DNA of 64,000 nucleotides from Belliella alkalica (lineage in GTDB: Bacteria > Bacteroidota > Bacteroidia > Cytophagales > Cyclobacteriaceae). Position 1 is the stretch's first letter. The number at the start of each line of letters is the position of its first letter. Positions 27,731 through 35,898 of this stretch are shown in pieces. The position numbers and the translations under genes are program-made. A model generated the notes under the pieces. It was given only the letters and a program-made list of their open reading frames with translations. It searched no databases and was not told the DNA's origin. The DNA is taken from assembly GCF_022549785.1 (NCBI RefSeq), contig NZ_JAKZGO010000008.1, positions 102,971 to 166,970 on the forward strand. Direction: 5' to 3'.

Positions 27731-28153
27731 TCAAATCCCAAAAGCTGTCAAAACAAGCTCTCTGGGGCCTCCATGATTTCTGAATTCACATAGATAAATT
27801 CCTTGCCAAATTCCGAGGTTAAGTTTTCCACCTGTTATAGGTATTTGAAGACTATTTCCCAAAAAACTGCTTTTTAAGTGCGCAGGCATATCATCTGACC
27901 CTTCATAAGTGTGGATAAACCGTGGATAACTCTCCGGAACTAGCTCATTGATAAACGTTTCAAAGTCCCTTCTGACTGTAGGATCAGCATTTTCATTGAT
28001 AGTCAGACCAGCTGAAGTATGCTTTATAAAAACCTGAAGCACTCCTGCCTGTATTTGACTGATTTCTGGAATCCCATTTTCCACAATCTCTGTGATCAAA
28101 TGATACCCTCTTGGATAATTTTTTAGCTGAATTTCTTGTTGGTAAAGTTTCAT
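27731..28153 (-). CDS. yjbQ: YjbQ / UPF0047 family protein
   Basis: A 140-residue protein of the YjbQ family, reported to have weak thiamine-phosphate synthase activity. Signature segments: GVLQVFIKHTSAGLTINENADPTVRRDFE, the YEGSDDMPAHLKSSFLG stretch with the conserved His, and LGIWQGIYLCEFRNHGG. Full length. Its stop codon abuts that of the convergent TlpA-like gene with no base between. The toxin gene upstream ends 15 bp before its ATG, so it may be read through from the toxin-antitoxin promoter. Confidence 0.9.
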   Translation of the reverse strand: MKLYQQEIQLKNYPRGYHLITEIVENGIPEISQIQAGVLQVFIKHTSAGLTINENADPTVRRDFETFINELVPESYPRFIHTYEGSDDMPAHLKSSFLGNSLQIPITGGKLNLGIWQGIYLCEFRNHGGPRELVLTAFGI

Positions 28154-28168
28154 TTTCTAGTTAATAGC

Positions 28169-28441
28169 TTAAAAATAATGTCCATAAGCGCCAATTATAC
28201 TTACTGAGATTTTTTCACCATCTATCCTATATACTAGACGATGAACCTGATTAATCCTTCTAGACCAAAGGCCCGATTTACTATGCTTAAGCTTTTCTGG
28301 TTTACCAGTGCCAGTTTCTGGATGTATTTTCAACTCCTCAATCAAATGGTAAAGCTTTTTTAAAAGCGTAACATTTCCTGCTTTTTTGAGCTTTTTAATA
28401 TCTTCTATAGCCTCAGGTGAAAAAATGATTTCGTAGGTCAT
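28169..28441 (-). CDS. YoeB/Txe-type RelE-superfamily toxin
   Basis: A 90-residue ribosome-dependent mRNA endonuclease. The YoeB-type pattern is clear: YHLIEELKIHPETGTGKPEKLK, LWSRRINQVHRLVYRI and the C-terminal catalytic pair in AYGHYF (His88, Tyr89). It is encoded downstream of, and overlaps by 4 bp, its antitoxin gene, the usual order for YefM-YoeB. All catalytic-type residues are present, so it is probably active. Confidence 0.88.
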   Translation of the reverse strand: MTYEIIFSPEAIEDIKKLKKAGNVTLLKKLYHLIEELKIHPETGTGKPEKLKHSKSGLWSRRINQVHRLVYRIDGEKISVSIIGAYGHYF

Positions 28442-28686
28442 AATCCAAATAAATCCTTAAGCTCCTGATCACTCAACTTAACTCCCTTTCCGTCTTGAAG
28501 AGATTTCAAACTCTTTTCAATTCTCTCTTTGATTTTGGGATCATCAAAGAATCTATCATTTTTTATTTTAGAAGTCAATTCATACGACTTATCTTTTCTT
28601 TTGATGACTACTCGCTCATTTTGATCTACTAAATCGAAATACTTCTTTTGATTTTCCCGAAATTCCCTAGAATTAATAACTATCAT
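28438..28686 (-). CDS. YefM/Phd-type antitoxin
   Basis: An 82-residue antitoxin starting MIVINSREFRENQKKYFDLV, the Phd/YefM N-terminal dimerisation and DNA-binding fold, with NERVVIKRKDKSYELTSK and a charged, flexible C-terminus (SDQELKDLFGL) that would bind the toxin. The ATG at 28686 is chosen over an in-frame start at 28761, since the extra 25 hydrophobic residues would lie on the promoter and have no family match. A perfect palindrome 13 bp upstream is the likely operator. Confidence 0.82.
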   Translation of the reverse strand: MIVINSREFRENQKKYFDLVDQNERVVIKRKDKSYELTSKIKNDRFFDDPKIKERIEKSLKSLQDGKGVKLSDQELKDLFGL

Positions 28687-28698
28687 AACCTCATATTT

Positions 28699-28710
28699 TT
28701 GTGTACACAA
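28699..28710. promoter_or_regulatory. Palindromic candidate operator of the YefM/YoeB module
   Basis: TTGTGTACACAA is a perfect 12-bp palindrome just upstream of the antitoxin ATG. YefM operators characteristically contain TGTACA cores (as known for E. coli yefM), so autorepression through this site is likely. Confidence 0.65.
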
Positions 28711-28845
28711 TAAAGTACATAAATATATGAATAAAAGTTCGAGACCAAGTATTTTTTTCAAAGGAAAATACTCCTAAAGTTATTCACACTTTTAACAGAA
28801 TTTCAAAATAAAGCCTAAATATCCAAAGCTAACAATCCATTAATA

Positions 28846-29859
28846 TTAACCCACCATCTCCGCCCCAATCCCACTCCCATCAGGAAAAACTATAGAATCC
28901 GAAGTGATCACAACCCCTCTTGCAATATCCTTTTTCAAAAGCATGGCTCCATCCATATCAACATAATCCAACAGCGGAGCAATATGGGCAATTGCAGTGA
29001 TGCCGACCGAAGATTCAGTCATGCAGCCTACCATTGTTTTCATTCCCAATTTTTTTGCTTCTGCAATCATTCTTAATCCAGGAGTAATTCCTCCAGCTTT
29101 TACCAACTTCACATTGATTCCATGAAATAGCCCATGGCATTTTTTCACATCAGACTCCACGATGCAACTTTCATCTGCGATCACAGGCAATTTGCTGTAT
29201 TTATACACTTCCTTCATCCCTTCCAAATCATCTTTGCCCAAAGGCTGCTCCATAAACTCCACATTCAACCTTTTCAGTTCATCAGAAAACAAGATGGCTT
29301 GGTCTGCAGTCCAAGCACAATTTGCATCGATCCTAAAGGGAGAATCCGTATGCTTTCTAAGCTCCCTGATGATCTCCATATCATGTGGAGTCCCAAGTTT
29401 GATTTTATACAAAGGCCAGTCAACCTCTTTCATCTTTTCGACCATCTTCTCAACAGAATCTATCCCTATGGTGAAATTGGTCAAAGGAATATCTTTTGGG
29501 TTCAAGTTTAAGTATTCGTATAGTTTTTTTCCCTTTTTCTTGGTAAAGATATCCCAAGCAGCCATATCCAAAGCACACTGGGCAAAAGGATTAGCTTCAA
29601 AAATACTTTTACACAATGCCCAAAGTTCTTCAGGCGTTTCCCACTTTCCATTTTCTACTAAATCCCTTGCATTTTCTAGTGACTCGCAAATATTCTCCTG
29701 CGTCATTCCATAAAAAGGATTGGTAGTCGTCTCACCCAAGCCATAAAGGCCTTCGTGCTCAAGCTTCACAATGACGGTATCTTGCACATCTCTACTCTGA
29801 TGCGCGATAGTAAAGGTATGCTTGAGTTCAAGGTCTCTAACAAAAAAAGAAAGTTTCAT
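28846..29859 (-). CDS. Dipeptide epimerase (L-Ala-D/L-Glu type, enolase superfamily)
   Basis: A 337-residue enolase-superfamily enzyme that interconverts L-Ala-D-Glu and L-Ala-L-Glu during reuse of murein peptides. Catalytic features: the KxK motif in YKIKLG (Lys152, Lys154), metal ligands Asp178 (RIDANCAW), Glu204 (MEQPL) and Asp229 (ADES), the second base lysine in VKLVKAGG (Lys254), and DMDG (301-304), which in characterised dipeptide epimerases contacts the substrate amino group. Substrate choice within dipeptide epimerases varies, so L-Ala-D-Glu is the default inference. It is divergent from an M14 peptidase with only 68 bp between, echoing the ycjG-mpaA pair of E. coli. Confidence 0.88.
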   Translation of the reverse strand: MKLSFFVRDLELKHTFTIAHQSRDVQDTVIVKLEHEGLYGLGETTTNPFYGMTQENICESLENARDLVENGKWETPEELWALCKSIFEANPFAQCALDMAAWDIFTKKKGKKLYEYLNLNPKDIPLTNFTIGIDSVEKMVEKMKEVDWPLYKIKLGTPHDMEIIRELRKHTDSPFRIDANCAWTADQAILFSDELKRLNVEFMEQPLGKDDLEGMKEVYKYSKLPVIADESCIVESDVKKCHGLFHGINVKLVKAGGITPGLRMIAEAKKLGMKTMVGCMTESSVGITAIAHIAPLLDYVDMDGAMLLKKDIARGVVITSDSIVFPDGSGIGAEMVG

Positions 29860-29888
29860 GTGTCGGTTATTTGAATTATGAGATAAAA

Positions 29889-29896
29889 TAAATTTG
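29889..29896 (+). promoter_or_regulatory. TAnnTTTG -7 element facing the M14 peptidase
   Basis: TAAATTTG on the plus strand lies 31 bp before the peptidase ATG. The 68-bp divergent spacer must hold both promoters; on the minus strand a TATCTTTA variant at 29908-29915 could serve the epimerase. Confidence 0.4.
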
Positions 29897-29927
29897 GCTA
29901 AATTTAGCTAAAGATAACCATTCACTT

Positions 29928-31397
29928 ATGAAGACTTTAAAAAATACACTGCAAATTTTAATGCTGACTATTGTTTTGGCATGTAGTGGCGAAGTAGAAT
30001 ATGCGACAAATATCGACGTCAGCGATTTAGAAGTAGCATATGAACAATTCAGACAAAAAGAAATCAATCAAAGAAGATTCAAATATGAATCAATCACAGA
30101 TTTGATCACAAAGAGAGAGCCTCTTTTTCAACTTGAAGAGATCGGTAAATCAGTTGAAAGCAGACCTATTTATCAATTGACTACTGGCAAAGGAGACACC
30201 AAAGTAATGCTTTGGTCACAAATGCATGGAAATGAAAGTACAGCAACCATGGCGCTCTTCGACCTGATGAATTTTATGGAAGGAAAAGAAGATGCTTTTA
30301 CAGCAGTGAGGGAAAAAATATTGTCAAAAATCACGTTAAGGATAATTCCGGTGGTGAATCCGGATGGAATGAACCAATGGAAAAGAAGAAATACGCTAGA
30401 TATTGACCTCAATCGGGATGCTGCTTCTCTCACCTCTCCTGAGTCCAAAATCCTGAAAAATGCAAGGGATACCTTCTCTCCACATTTTGGATTCAACTTA
30501 CATGATCAGCAGATATATTACAACGTATCCCAAACAGAAAAACCAGCCAGTATATCAGTTTTGGCTCCTGCCTACAACTTTGAAACAGAAGTAAATGATG
30601 TTAGGGAAAAAGCAATGCAAGTAATTGTTGGCATCAATAACCTTTTGCAGGAAGTGATCCCAGGGCAAGTTGGAAAATATGATGATGCTTTTGAACCCAG
30701 AGCCTTTGGTGATAATTTCCAAAAATGGGGCACAAGCACAATTTTGATAGAATCGGGCGGCATGGCAAATGACCCTGAGAAGCAGGAAATCCGGAAATTG
30801 AATTTTATGCTACTGCTTCACGCATTGACAGAAATTGCGGACGAAGCATACAAAAATTACGAGCTTGAAGATTATTTCTCAATTCCTGACAATGACCTGA
30901 AGCTAATGGACTTGATCATTAAAAACTTGAGTTTGAGCCAATCTGACTATCCACATCAAGTTGACATGGGGATTAGAAGAAGAGAATATGAAACGAGTGA
31001 AGGGTATTACAACAATGGGAGCATCGATGACTTGGGTGATCTGTCTGTTTTTTATGGCTATGAAACTTTGGATGCAAGCGGATTGAATGTTGTCGAAGGT
31101 AAAATTTTTGAAACGCCATTTTCCAAAATCGAAGAAATCACAGAAGAAAAAACCTTGGAGTTGTTGCAAAAGGGATATTTAGCCGTGCGAGTTGAAAACA
31201 TTAATGAAAATGAACTGTATAATGTGCCGATTTTGATTTTGTCAAAAAAAGACCAGATTCCATTTGGTATCAAAACTGGAGGTAATCCAAATTTCTTTTT
31301 GGAAGAAAATGGAAGATTAAAACATGCTGTAGTAAATGGCTTCTTGATCGATTTGCTAAATAAAAAAGATCAGGTATATCGCATGAAAGCCTTATAA
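29928..31397 (+). CDS. M14-family zinc carboxypeptidase lipoprotein
   Basis: A 489-residue lipoprotein (signal ending IVLAC, Cys19) with an M14 peptidase domain at about 55-295. Zinc ligands are His100 and Glu103 in SQMHGNESTA and His192 in FNLHDQQ; NPDGMNQWKRRN and DLNRD form the substrate pocket, and Glu275 in TILIESGG is the catalytic acid. The C-terminal about 190 residues are an uncharacterised extension. Together with the divergent epimerase this suggests trimming of murein peptides in the envelope, as MpaA does in the cytoplasm of enterobacteria; that role is inference. Confidence 0.87.
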   Translation: MKTLKNTLQILMLTIVLACSGEVEYATNIDVSDLEVAYEQFRQKEINQRRFKYESITDLITKREPLFQLEEIGKSVESRPIYQLTTGKGDTKVMLWSQMHGNESTATMALFDLMNFMEGKEDAFTAVREKILSKITLRIIPVVNPDGMNQWKRRNTLDIDLNRDAASLTSPESKILKNARDTFSPHFGFNLHDQQIYYNVSQTEKPASISVLAPAYNFETEVNDVREKAMQVIVGINNLLQEVIPGQVGKYDDAFEPRAFGDNFQKWGTSTILIESGGMANDPEKQEIRKLNFMLLLHALTEIADEAYKNYELEDYFSIPDNDLKLMDLIIKNLSLSQSDYPHQVDMGIRRREYETSEGYYNNGSIDDLGDLSVFYGYETLDASGLNVVEGKIFETPFSKIEEITEEKTLELLQKGYLAVRVENINENELYNVPILILSKKDQIPFGIKTGGNPNFFLEENGRLKHAVVNGFLIDLLNKKDQVYRMKAL

Positions 31398-31573
31398 ATC
31401 CACAATATTATCTTTAAATTTGAATAAATAATTCTATACAGCATCTTTGAGGAGTGAGATCTATCAAAATTAATCTTTACAAATTGCTCACTTCCCAATG
31501 TAAGGCGTCAGTTAAGACGCCAAAAAACCTTACAGGTATATTAGAAAAACTTTGATGTATTTAACCCAGACTT

Positions 31574-32305
31574 ATGAGACAACACCTAACAGCCGCCATT
31601 TTTGCATTGGCTATCATCATTTCCGCCGCAATATTGGGCAATTCTATTGTCAACAGAAATAAAAAATCAGGTACAGTGGATGTTACTGGACTTGGTGAGC
31701 AGAATTTCTCTTCTGATTTGGTTGTGTGGGAAGGGAATTTTAGCAGAGAAAGCTATGAAATCAAGGACGCTTATGCTGATTTGGAAAAGGACCGTAAAGC
31801 AGTCACAGATTATCTAGTCAACAAAGGAATTCCAAAGGAACTGATCATTTTTAAGGCAGTCAATACCAATCCGCAATACCAGCAGAATTACAACAGTAGT
31901 GGTAATTATATGGGACAGACTTTTCTAGGCTACCAATTGAATCAATCTATTCAGATCGAGTCCAACGAAGTCGATAAAGTCGAGCGAATCTCCAGAGAAA
32001 TCACAGAGCTTCTTCTTCAGGGTGTCAAATTTTATTCTCAGCCTCCTAGGTACTATTACACAAAGCTGGAAAGCCTCAAAATAGAAATGATCTCAAAAGC
32101 AACAGAAGATGCAAGGCTAAGAGCTGAGAGGATCGCGGAAAATTCTGGGTCAAAACTGGGACAATTGATCTCTGCCAATATGGGAATCTTCCAGATCACA
32201 GGGCAAAATTCGGCAGAAGACTATTCTTGGGGAGGCACATTCAATACAAGCTCTAAAGAAAAAACTGCTTCTATCACAATGAGGTTAAGCTACAGGGTGA
32301 AGTAG
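31574..32305 (+). CDS. SIMPL (DUF541) domain protein
   Basis: A 243-residue protein with one N-terminal membrane anchor (residues 7-24) and a periplasmic SIMPL domain: SGTVDVTGLGEQNFSSDL, ITELLLQGVKFYSQPPRYYYTKL, and the SKATEDARLRAERIAENSGSKLG helix followed by TASITMRLSYRVK. SIMPL proteins form large oligomers at the envelope; no enzymatic role is known. It stands alone. About 50 bp upstream is a small GC hairpin (31504-31521, GGCGTC/GACGCC) of unclear purpose. Confidence 0.85.
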   Translation: MRQHLTAAIFALAIIISAAILGNSIVNRNKKSGTVDVTGLGEQNFSSDLVVWEGNFSRESYEIKDAYADLEKDRKAVTDYLVNKGIPKELIIFKAVNTNPQYQQNYNSSGNYMGQTFLGYQLNQSIQIESNEVDKVERISREITELLLQGVKFYSQPPRYYYTKLESLKIEMISKATEDARLRAERIAENSGSKLGQLISANMGIFQITGQNSAEDYSWGGTFNTSSKEKTASITMRLSYRVK

Positions 32306-32671
32306 GAATTGGATTTTTGCTATTTTAAAAGCAACAAAAATCCTCAAACCTTTCAGGTTTTATTGACAATCAATTAGTTATTACAATAAGATAAATGAAA
32401 TCTGGAAGGTTTTTTATCACCATAATTCAAAATATTAGATTAACATTTTGCAGATTTTAGTAGAGAACTAAATTACCTTAGGGTTGAAGTAAGATCGTTT
32501 TGATTTGGATAGAGCCGACTAAAGAAGTTTACTCCAAATGAGTGAAATTTGTGAAAATCCTTGTACTACCTTTGATTTCTCTGTGTTAATAATTTCCTAA
32601 AAGCTCAACATAGGAGAACAGTAAGATGTACATAAGCTAGTTAATAAAATAATTCCGAAATAAAAGCACAC
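32306..32671. other. Intergenic region with terminator-like hairpins, no gene
   Basis: No coding frame was found. GGATTTTTG (32311-32319) can pair with CAAAAATCC (32335-32343), and AAACCT (32346-32351) with AGGTTT (32355-32360) followed by TATT; these probably end the SIMPL transcript. The rest is AT-rich and presumably carries the promoter of the DUF1456 gene. Confidence 0.45.
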
Positions 32672-33139
32672 ATGACAAATAACGATATATTAAGAAGCCT
32701 GCGTTATACTTTTGATTTCTCGGATGATGAAATGATTTCAATTTTTGGATTGGGAACATTGGAAGTTGGCCGACCAGAAGTAAGTGACTGGCTCAAAAAA
32801 GAAGATGATCCCGAAAGCAAACCTATCTATGACAAAGATTTAGCTGCGTTTCTGAATGGTTTGATTGTCAAAAAAAGAGGAAAAAAAGAGGGTGAACAAC
32901 CCCTCCCAGAAAAAAAGCTGAACAACAATACGATTTTTAGGAAACTGAAAATTGCAATGAACATGAAAGATGATGAAATTTTGGACACTTTGGACTTGAT
33001 AGGTTTCAGATTTGGAAAACATGAACTCAGTGCCTTATTTAGAAAACCTGAACAAAGCCAATACAGACCTTGCAAAGATCAGGTATTGAGGAATTTTTTG
33101 AGGGGTTTGCAAGAGAAATATAGGCCAAGTGAGAATTGA
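32672..33139 (+). CDS. DUF1456 (YehS-like) protein
   Basis: A 155-residue cytoplasmic protein made of two similar about 65-residue halves: ILRSLRYTFDFSDDEMISIFGLG ... VSDWLKKEDDPE ... LAAFLNGLIVKKRG, and IFRKLKIAMNMKDDEILDTLDLIG ... LSALFRKPEQSQY ... LRNFLRGLQEKY. This duplicated all-helical pattern is diagnostic of DUF1456, a family with no assigned function. Length matches. It is convergent with rplS and shares a strong terminator. Confidence 0.9.
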   Translation: MTNNDILRSLRYTFDFSDDEMISIFGLGTLEVGRPEVSDWLKKEDDPESKPIYDKDLAAFLNGLIVKKRGKKEGEQPLPEKKLNNNTIFRKLKIAMNMKDDEILDTLDLIGFRFGKHELSALFRKPEQSQYRPCKDQVLRNFLRGLQEKYRPSEN

Positions 33140-33168
33140 TTTTCAAATCCATTTTTGGAGCAAAAAAA

Positions 33169-33199
33169 AAGAGAGGAAACCTTTAGGGTTTCCTCTCTT
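33169..33199. terminator. Bidirectional terminator between the DUF1456 gene and rplS
   Basis: AAGAGAGGAAACC (33169-33181) pairs perfectly with GGTTTCCTCTCTT (33187-33199) over a 5-nt loop, with an A run on the left and a T-rich flank on the right, so it can act on both strands. Confidence 0.88.
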
Positions 33200-33222
33200 A
33201 TTTAATTGGAGATAAAGACACC

Positions 33223-33594
33223 TTAAGCGTCTTTTCTCACTCTGATTTTTTCTCTGATCTTAGCAGCTTTGCCTTGACGTCCTCTCAAGTAGAACAATCT
33301 AGCTCTTCTCACTCTACCTTCTCTTAGCAATTCAATTTTGTCGATTGAAGGAGAAAGGATAGGGAAAATTCTTTCCACGCCGATTCCGTTAGAGATTTTT
33401 CTTACAGTGAAAGTCTCACCGTTAGTATTTACATTTTTTCTTTGTATTACAGTACCTTGAAACTGCTGAACACGCTCTTTGTTACCTTCTTTGATCTTTA
33501 CGTGAACATTGATGGTATCACCTGCCTTGAAAGAAGGGAAAGAAGCTCTTAGCTCTTTATATTCCGCTTCTACAAATTTAATTAGTTCGCTCAT
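33223..33594 (-). CDS. rplS: 50S ribosomal protein L19
   Basis: A 123-residue bL19 with the typical [53 protein letters not shown] and [21 protein letters not shown] segments. It sits at the 30S-50S interface. Last gene of the rpsP-rimM-trmD-rplS set; the 92-bp gap after trmD is larger than the other spacers and could hold an internal regulatory element, but none is obvious. Confidence 0.97.
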   Translation of the reverse strand: MSELIKFVEAEYKELRASFPSFKAGDTINVHVKIKEGNKERVQQFQGTVIQRKNVNTNGETFTVRKISNGIGVERIFPILSPSIDKIELLREGRVRRARLFYLRGRQGKAAKIREKIRVRKDA

Positions 33595-33686
33595 AGCTTT
33601 GTATTTTATGTGCTTGTAGCAACTACACCTTGGTGCAGTCTTCTGTTGAATTCATTTATTTTAACGCTTGATGCTGTTATCGCCTA

Positions 33687-34373
33687 TTAGAAATCTTTGC
33701 CTTCCATCAGGTCGGGTCTTCTTTCTTTGGTACGGCGAACCGATTGCTCAAACCTCCAATCATCGATTTTTGCCTGATGGCCTGAAAGTAAAATCTCAGG
33801 CACTTCCATCCCATCGTAAGCCGCTGGTCTGGTATATACCGGTGGAGCTAATAATCCATCCTGAAATGAGTCTGTCAATGCTGAAGTTTCGTCATTGAGT
33901 ACTCCAGGTATCAATCGGATGATGGCATCAGTCAAAACTGCCGCTGCCAATTCTCCTCCCGAAAGGACAAAATCTCCAATACTGATTTCTCTTGTAATGA
34001 ATCTCTGTCTCACCCTTTCATCCACACCTTTGTAATGTCCGCAGAGCATGATCATATTTCCTTTTAGAGAAAGTTCATTGGCCATAGACTGGTCAAATGT
34101 CTCTCCATCAGGAGTCAAGTAAATGACTTCATCATACTCCCTTTCACTTTGTAGTGCCTGGATACAACGCGCAATAGGCTCTATCATCATGACCATACCA
34201 GCACCGCCTCCAAATGCATAGTCATCGACTTGCTTCTGTCTACTTGTGCTGTATTCTCTCAAATTGTGAACCCTTACCTCAGCTAGGCCTTTTTCTTCCG
34301 CTCTCTTGAGAATGGAATGTGCAAATGGCCCATCTAACAACCCGGGAACAACTGTGATGATGTCTATACGCAT
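33687..34373 (-). CDS. trmD: tRNA (guanine-N1-)-methyltransferase
   Basis: A 228-residue SPOUT methyltransferase that makes m1G37 in tRNAs reading CNN and some other codons, preventing frameshifts. Seen: the N-terminal [46 protein letters not shown] and the knot region [15 protein letters not shown] with the conserved GG. Length is typical. It follows rimM with a 1-bp gap. Confidence 0.97.
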   Translation of the reverse strand: MRIDIITVVPGLLDGPFAHSILKRAEEKGLAEVRVHNLREYSTSRQKQVDDYAFGGGAGMVMMIEPIARCIQALQSEREYDEVIYLTPDGETFDQSMANELSLKGNMIMLCGHYKGVDERVRQRFITREISIGDFVLSGGELAAAVLTDAIIRLIPGVLNDETSALTDSFQDGLLAPPVYTRPAAYDGMEVPEILLSGHQAKIDDWRFEQSVRRTKERRPDLMEGKDF

Positions 34374-34374
34374 C

Positions 34375-34905
34375 TTAGTCTTCTAAGTATATTTCAAGTA
34401 ATCCTTCGGGTAACAAGCAGAAAACTTTCTTTTCTGTCTTATCGACTTTTTGGATAATACCATCCTGAATAGGTATCAGGACTTCTTTTCCTTTGTAGTC
34501 TAACCCTATCAAATCTTGGGTTTGAAGATCGTAGATGACTTTTATTTCCCCGATCAAACCGAGTTTTTCATCTATGACTTCGAATCCTATAAGTTCATGG
34601 AAATAATACTGATCCTCTTCCAATTCTGCCAAAGCCGTGAGTGGGAGGTACAATTCAGAACCTACCAATTTCTCTGCCTCGTCCATGGTATCATGATCTT
34701 CAAACTTTGCGAGCATTTTATTATTAGGCTGCAAATCGAAGTATTCAAGAAAGAAAGGAACAAGTCTGGATTTTTGGTCAATAAAGACATGCTTTAGGTC
34801 TTCATATTCCTCTGGATAATCCACGTCCAGCACTACAGTCACTTCTCCATGAAGCCCATGAACCTTAGAAATATAGCCCAATTGAAAGCAATTGTCTTTG
34901 TTCAT
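34375..34905 (-). CDS. rimM: Ribosome maturation factor RimM
   Basis: A 176-residue RimM, which helps mature the head of the 30S subunit and contacts S19. The N-terminal beta-barrel starts [26 protein letters not shown], and the PRC-barrel begins near [15 protein letters not shown] and ends [14 protein letters not shown]. Translationally close to trmD (1 bp) and 15 bp downstream of rpsP. Confidence 0.95.
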   Translation of the reverse strand: MNKDNCFQLGYISKVHGLHGEVTVVLDVDYPEEYEDLKHVFIDQKSRLVPFFLEYFDLQPNNKMLAKFEDHDTMDEAEKLVGSELYLPLTALAELEEDQYYFHELIGFEVIDEKLGLIGEIKVIYDLQTQDLIGLDYKGKEVLIPIQDGIIQKVDKTEKKVFCLLPEGLLEIYLED

Positions 34906-34920
34906 GGTATAAATAGGATA

Positions 34921-35487
34921 TTAAGCTTGAGTTTCTTCACCTTCAGCAGAAGCTTCAGGAGATTCTGTTGCTTCTTCAGCAGCAGGTGCTTCAGCAGCAG
35001 CAGCCTCAGCGGCAGCAGCAGCTTTCGCTTCATCTTCTCTTGCTTTGATTGCGTCAAGTCTAGCTTGGTTTTTCGCAACTTCAGCATCTAGAGCCTTCTG
35101 ACGAGCATCAGCTTTCGCTTGCGTCAATTTATCCACTTTTCCAGTGATAGACTCTTCTTTAGATGTTTTCCAAGCTTCGAATTTGCTATCAGCATCTTCT
35201 TGTGAAATAGCACCTTTCAATACACCGATTTGAAGGTGTTTCTGTAACAATACACCTCTATAAGAAAGCATAGCCTTTACAGTATCTGTTGGCTGAGCTC
35301 CATTCAACAACCACTGTAGAGCACGCTCATTGTTGATGTTGATAGATGCAGGGTCAGTGTTTGGGTTGTAGGTTCCCAATTTCTCGATAAAGCGTCCATC
35401 ACGTGGAGCTCTAGCATCAGCTACTACTACGTCATAGATGGCCATTCTTTTTCTACCTCTACGCGCTAATCTGATTTTTACTGCCAT
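34921..35487 (-). CDS. rpsP: 30S ribosomal protein S16 with long C-terminal extension
   Basis: Residues 1 to about 85 are a normal bS16: [36 protein letters not shown], with [19 protein letters not shown]. The remaining roughly 100 residues form a charged helical segment ([20 protein letters not shown]) and an Ala/Glu-rich low-complexity tail, doubling the usual size. Such extensions occur in Bacteroidetes S16; their role is unknown. First gene of the rpsP-rimM-trmD-rplS operon, with a good promoter 56 bp upstream. Confidence 0.95.
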   Translation of the reverse strand: MAVKIRLARRGRKRMAIYDVVVADARAPRDGRFIEKLGTYNPNTDPASININNERALQWLLNGAQPTDTVKAMLSYRGVLLQKHLQIGVLKGAISQEDADSKFEAWKTSKEESITGKVDKLTQAKADARQKALDAEVAKNQARLDAIKAREDEAKAAAAAEAAAAEAPAAEEATESPEASAEGEETQA

Positions 35488-35542
35488 ATTTTATTGATAT
35501 TTAGTGAATTGATGGATCTCGTCCATCGTAATTTTTGGACTG

Positions 35543-35574
35543 CAAAGATAAGATTTTTAATTTGAAAGTCACAA
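35543..35574 (-). promoter_or_regulatory. Promoter of the rpsP operon
   Basis: Reading the minus strand, TTG (complement of 35572-35574) is followed after 21 bp by TATCTTTG (complement of 35543-35550), matching the Bacteroidetes -33 TTG / -7 TAnnTTTG promoter. Transcription would begin near the following CAGTCC, about 50 nt before the ATG. Nothing else was recognised between rpsP and the tRNA. Confidence 0.7.
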
Positions 35575-35791
35575 GTAGTCAGAAATATATTTGCTTCTTT
35601 GGTGTATTTTGGATTAAATTGGCGTTTCTTTGGGAATTGAGAATGGAGAAGGAAGGCTCAAGTGAATGCTATCTCGCAAAAAGTGCGAAATTTCAATGAT
35701 GTACAGCTTGTGTTTAATGCGGGATCACAACTAAGGTCCTAGCGAATTCTTGATTCATATTTGGAGTTCTTTACTCTTATTTTAAAAAAAT

Positions 35792-35863
35792 GGCTGCGTA
35801 GTTCAATGGATAGAACAAGCGTTTCCTAAACGCTAGATCTAGGTTCGATTCCTAGCGCGGCTA
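35792..35863 (+). tRNA. tRNA-Arg (anticodon CCT)
   Basis: A complete cloverleaf folds by eye: acceptor GGCTGCG/CGCGGCT (two G-T pairs), U8 and A9, D arm GTTC...GAAC (35801-35816), anticodon stem AGCGT/ACGCT with loop TTCCTAA (35823-35829) and anticodon CCT at 35825-35827, T arm CTAGG TTCGATT CCTAG (35839-35855), and discriminator A. CCA is not encoded. It marks the left boundary of the RHS island; its first bases are repeated at 36141-36156. Confidence 0.95.
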
Positions 35864-35898
35864 CAAATATGATTTAAAAATAAATTTTTTTGACGGAT

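Noticed and set aside
31504-31521. GGCGTC/GACGCC hairpin as a terminator of the M14 peptidase gene
   Set aside because: It is followed by an A run on the plus strand, not T, and no T run follows on the minus strand either; kept only as a remark under the SIMPL gene.
34902-35091. Open frames on both strands across the end of rpsP
   Set aside because: They are by-products of the repetitive Ala/Glu-rich S16 tail and have no protein-like features.
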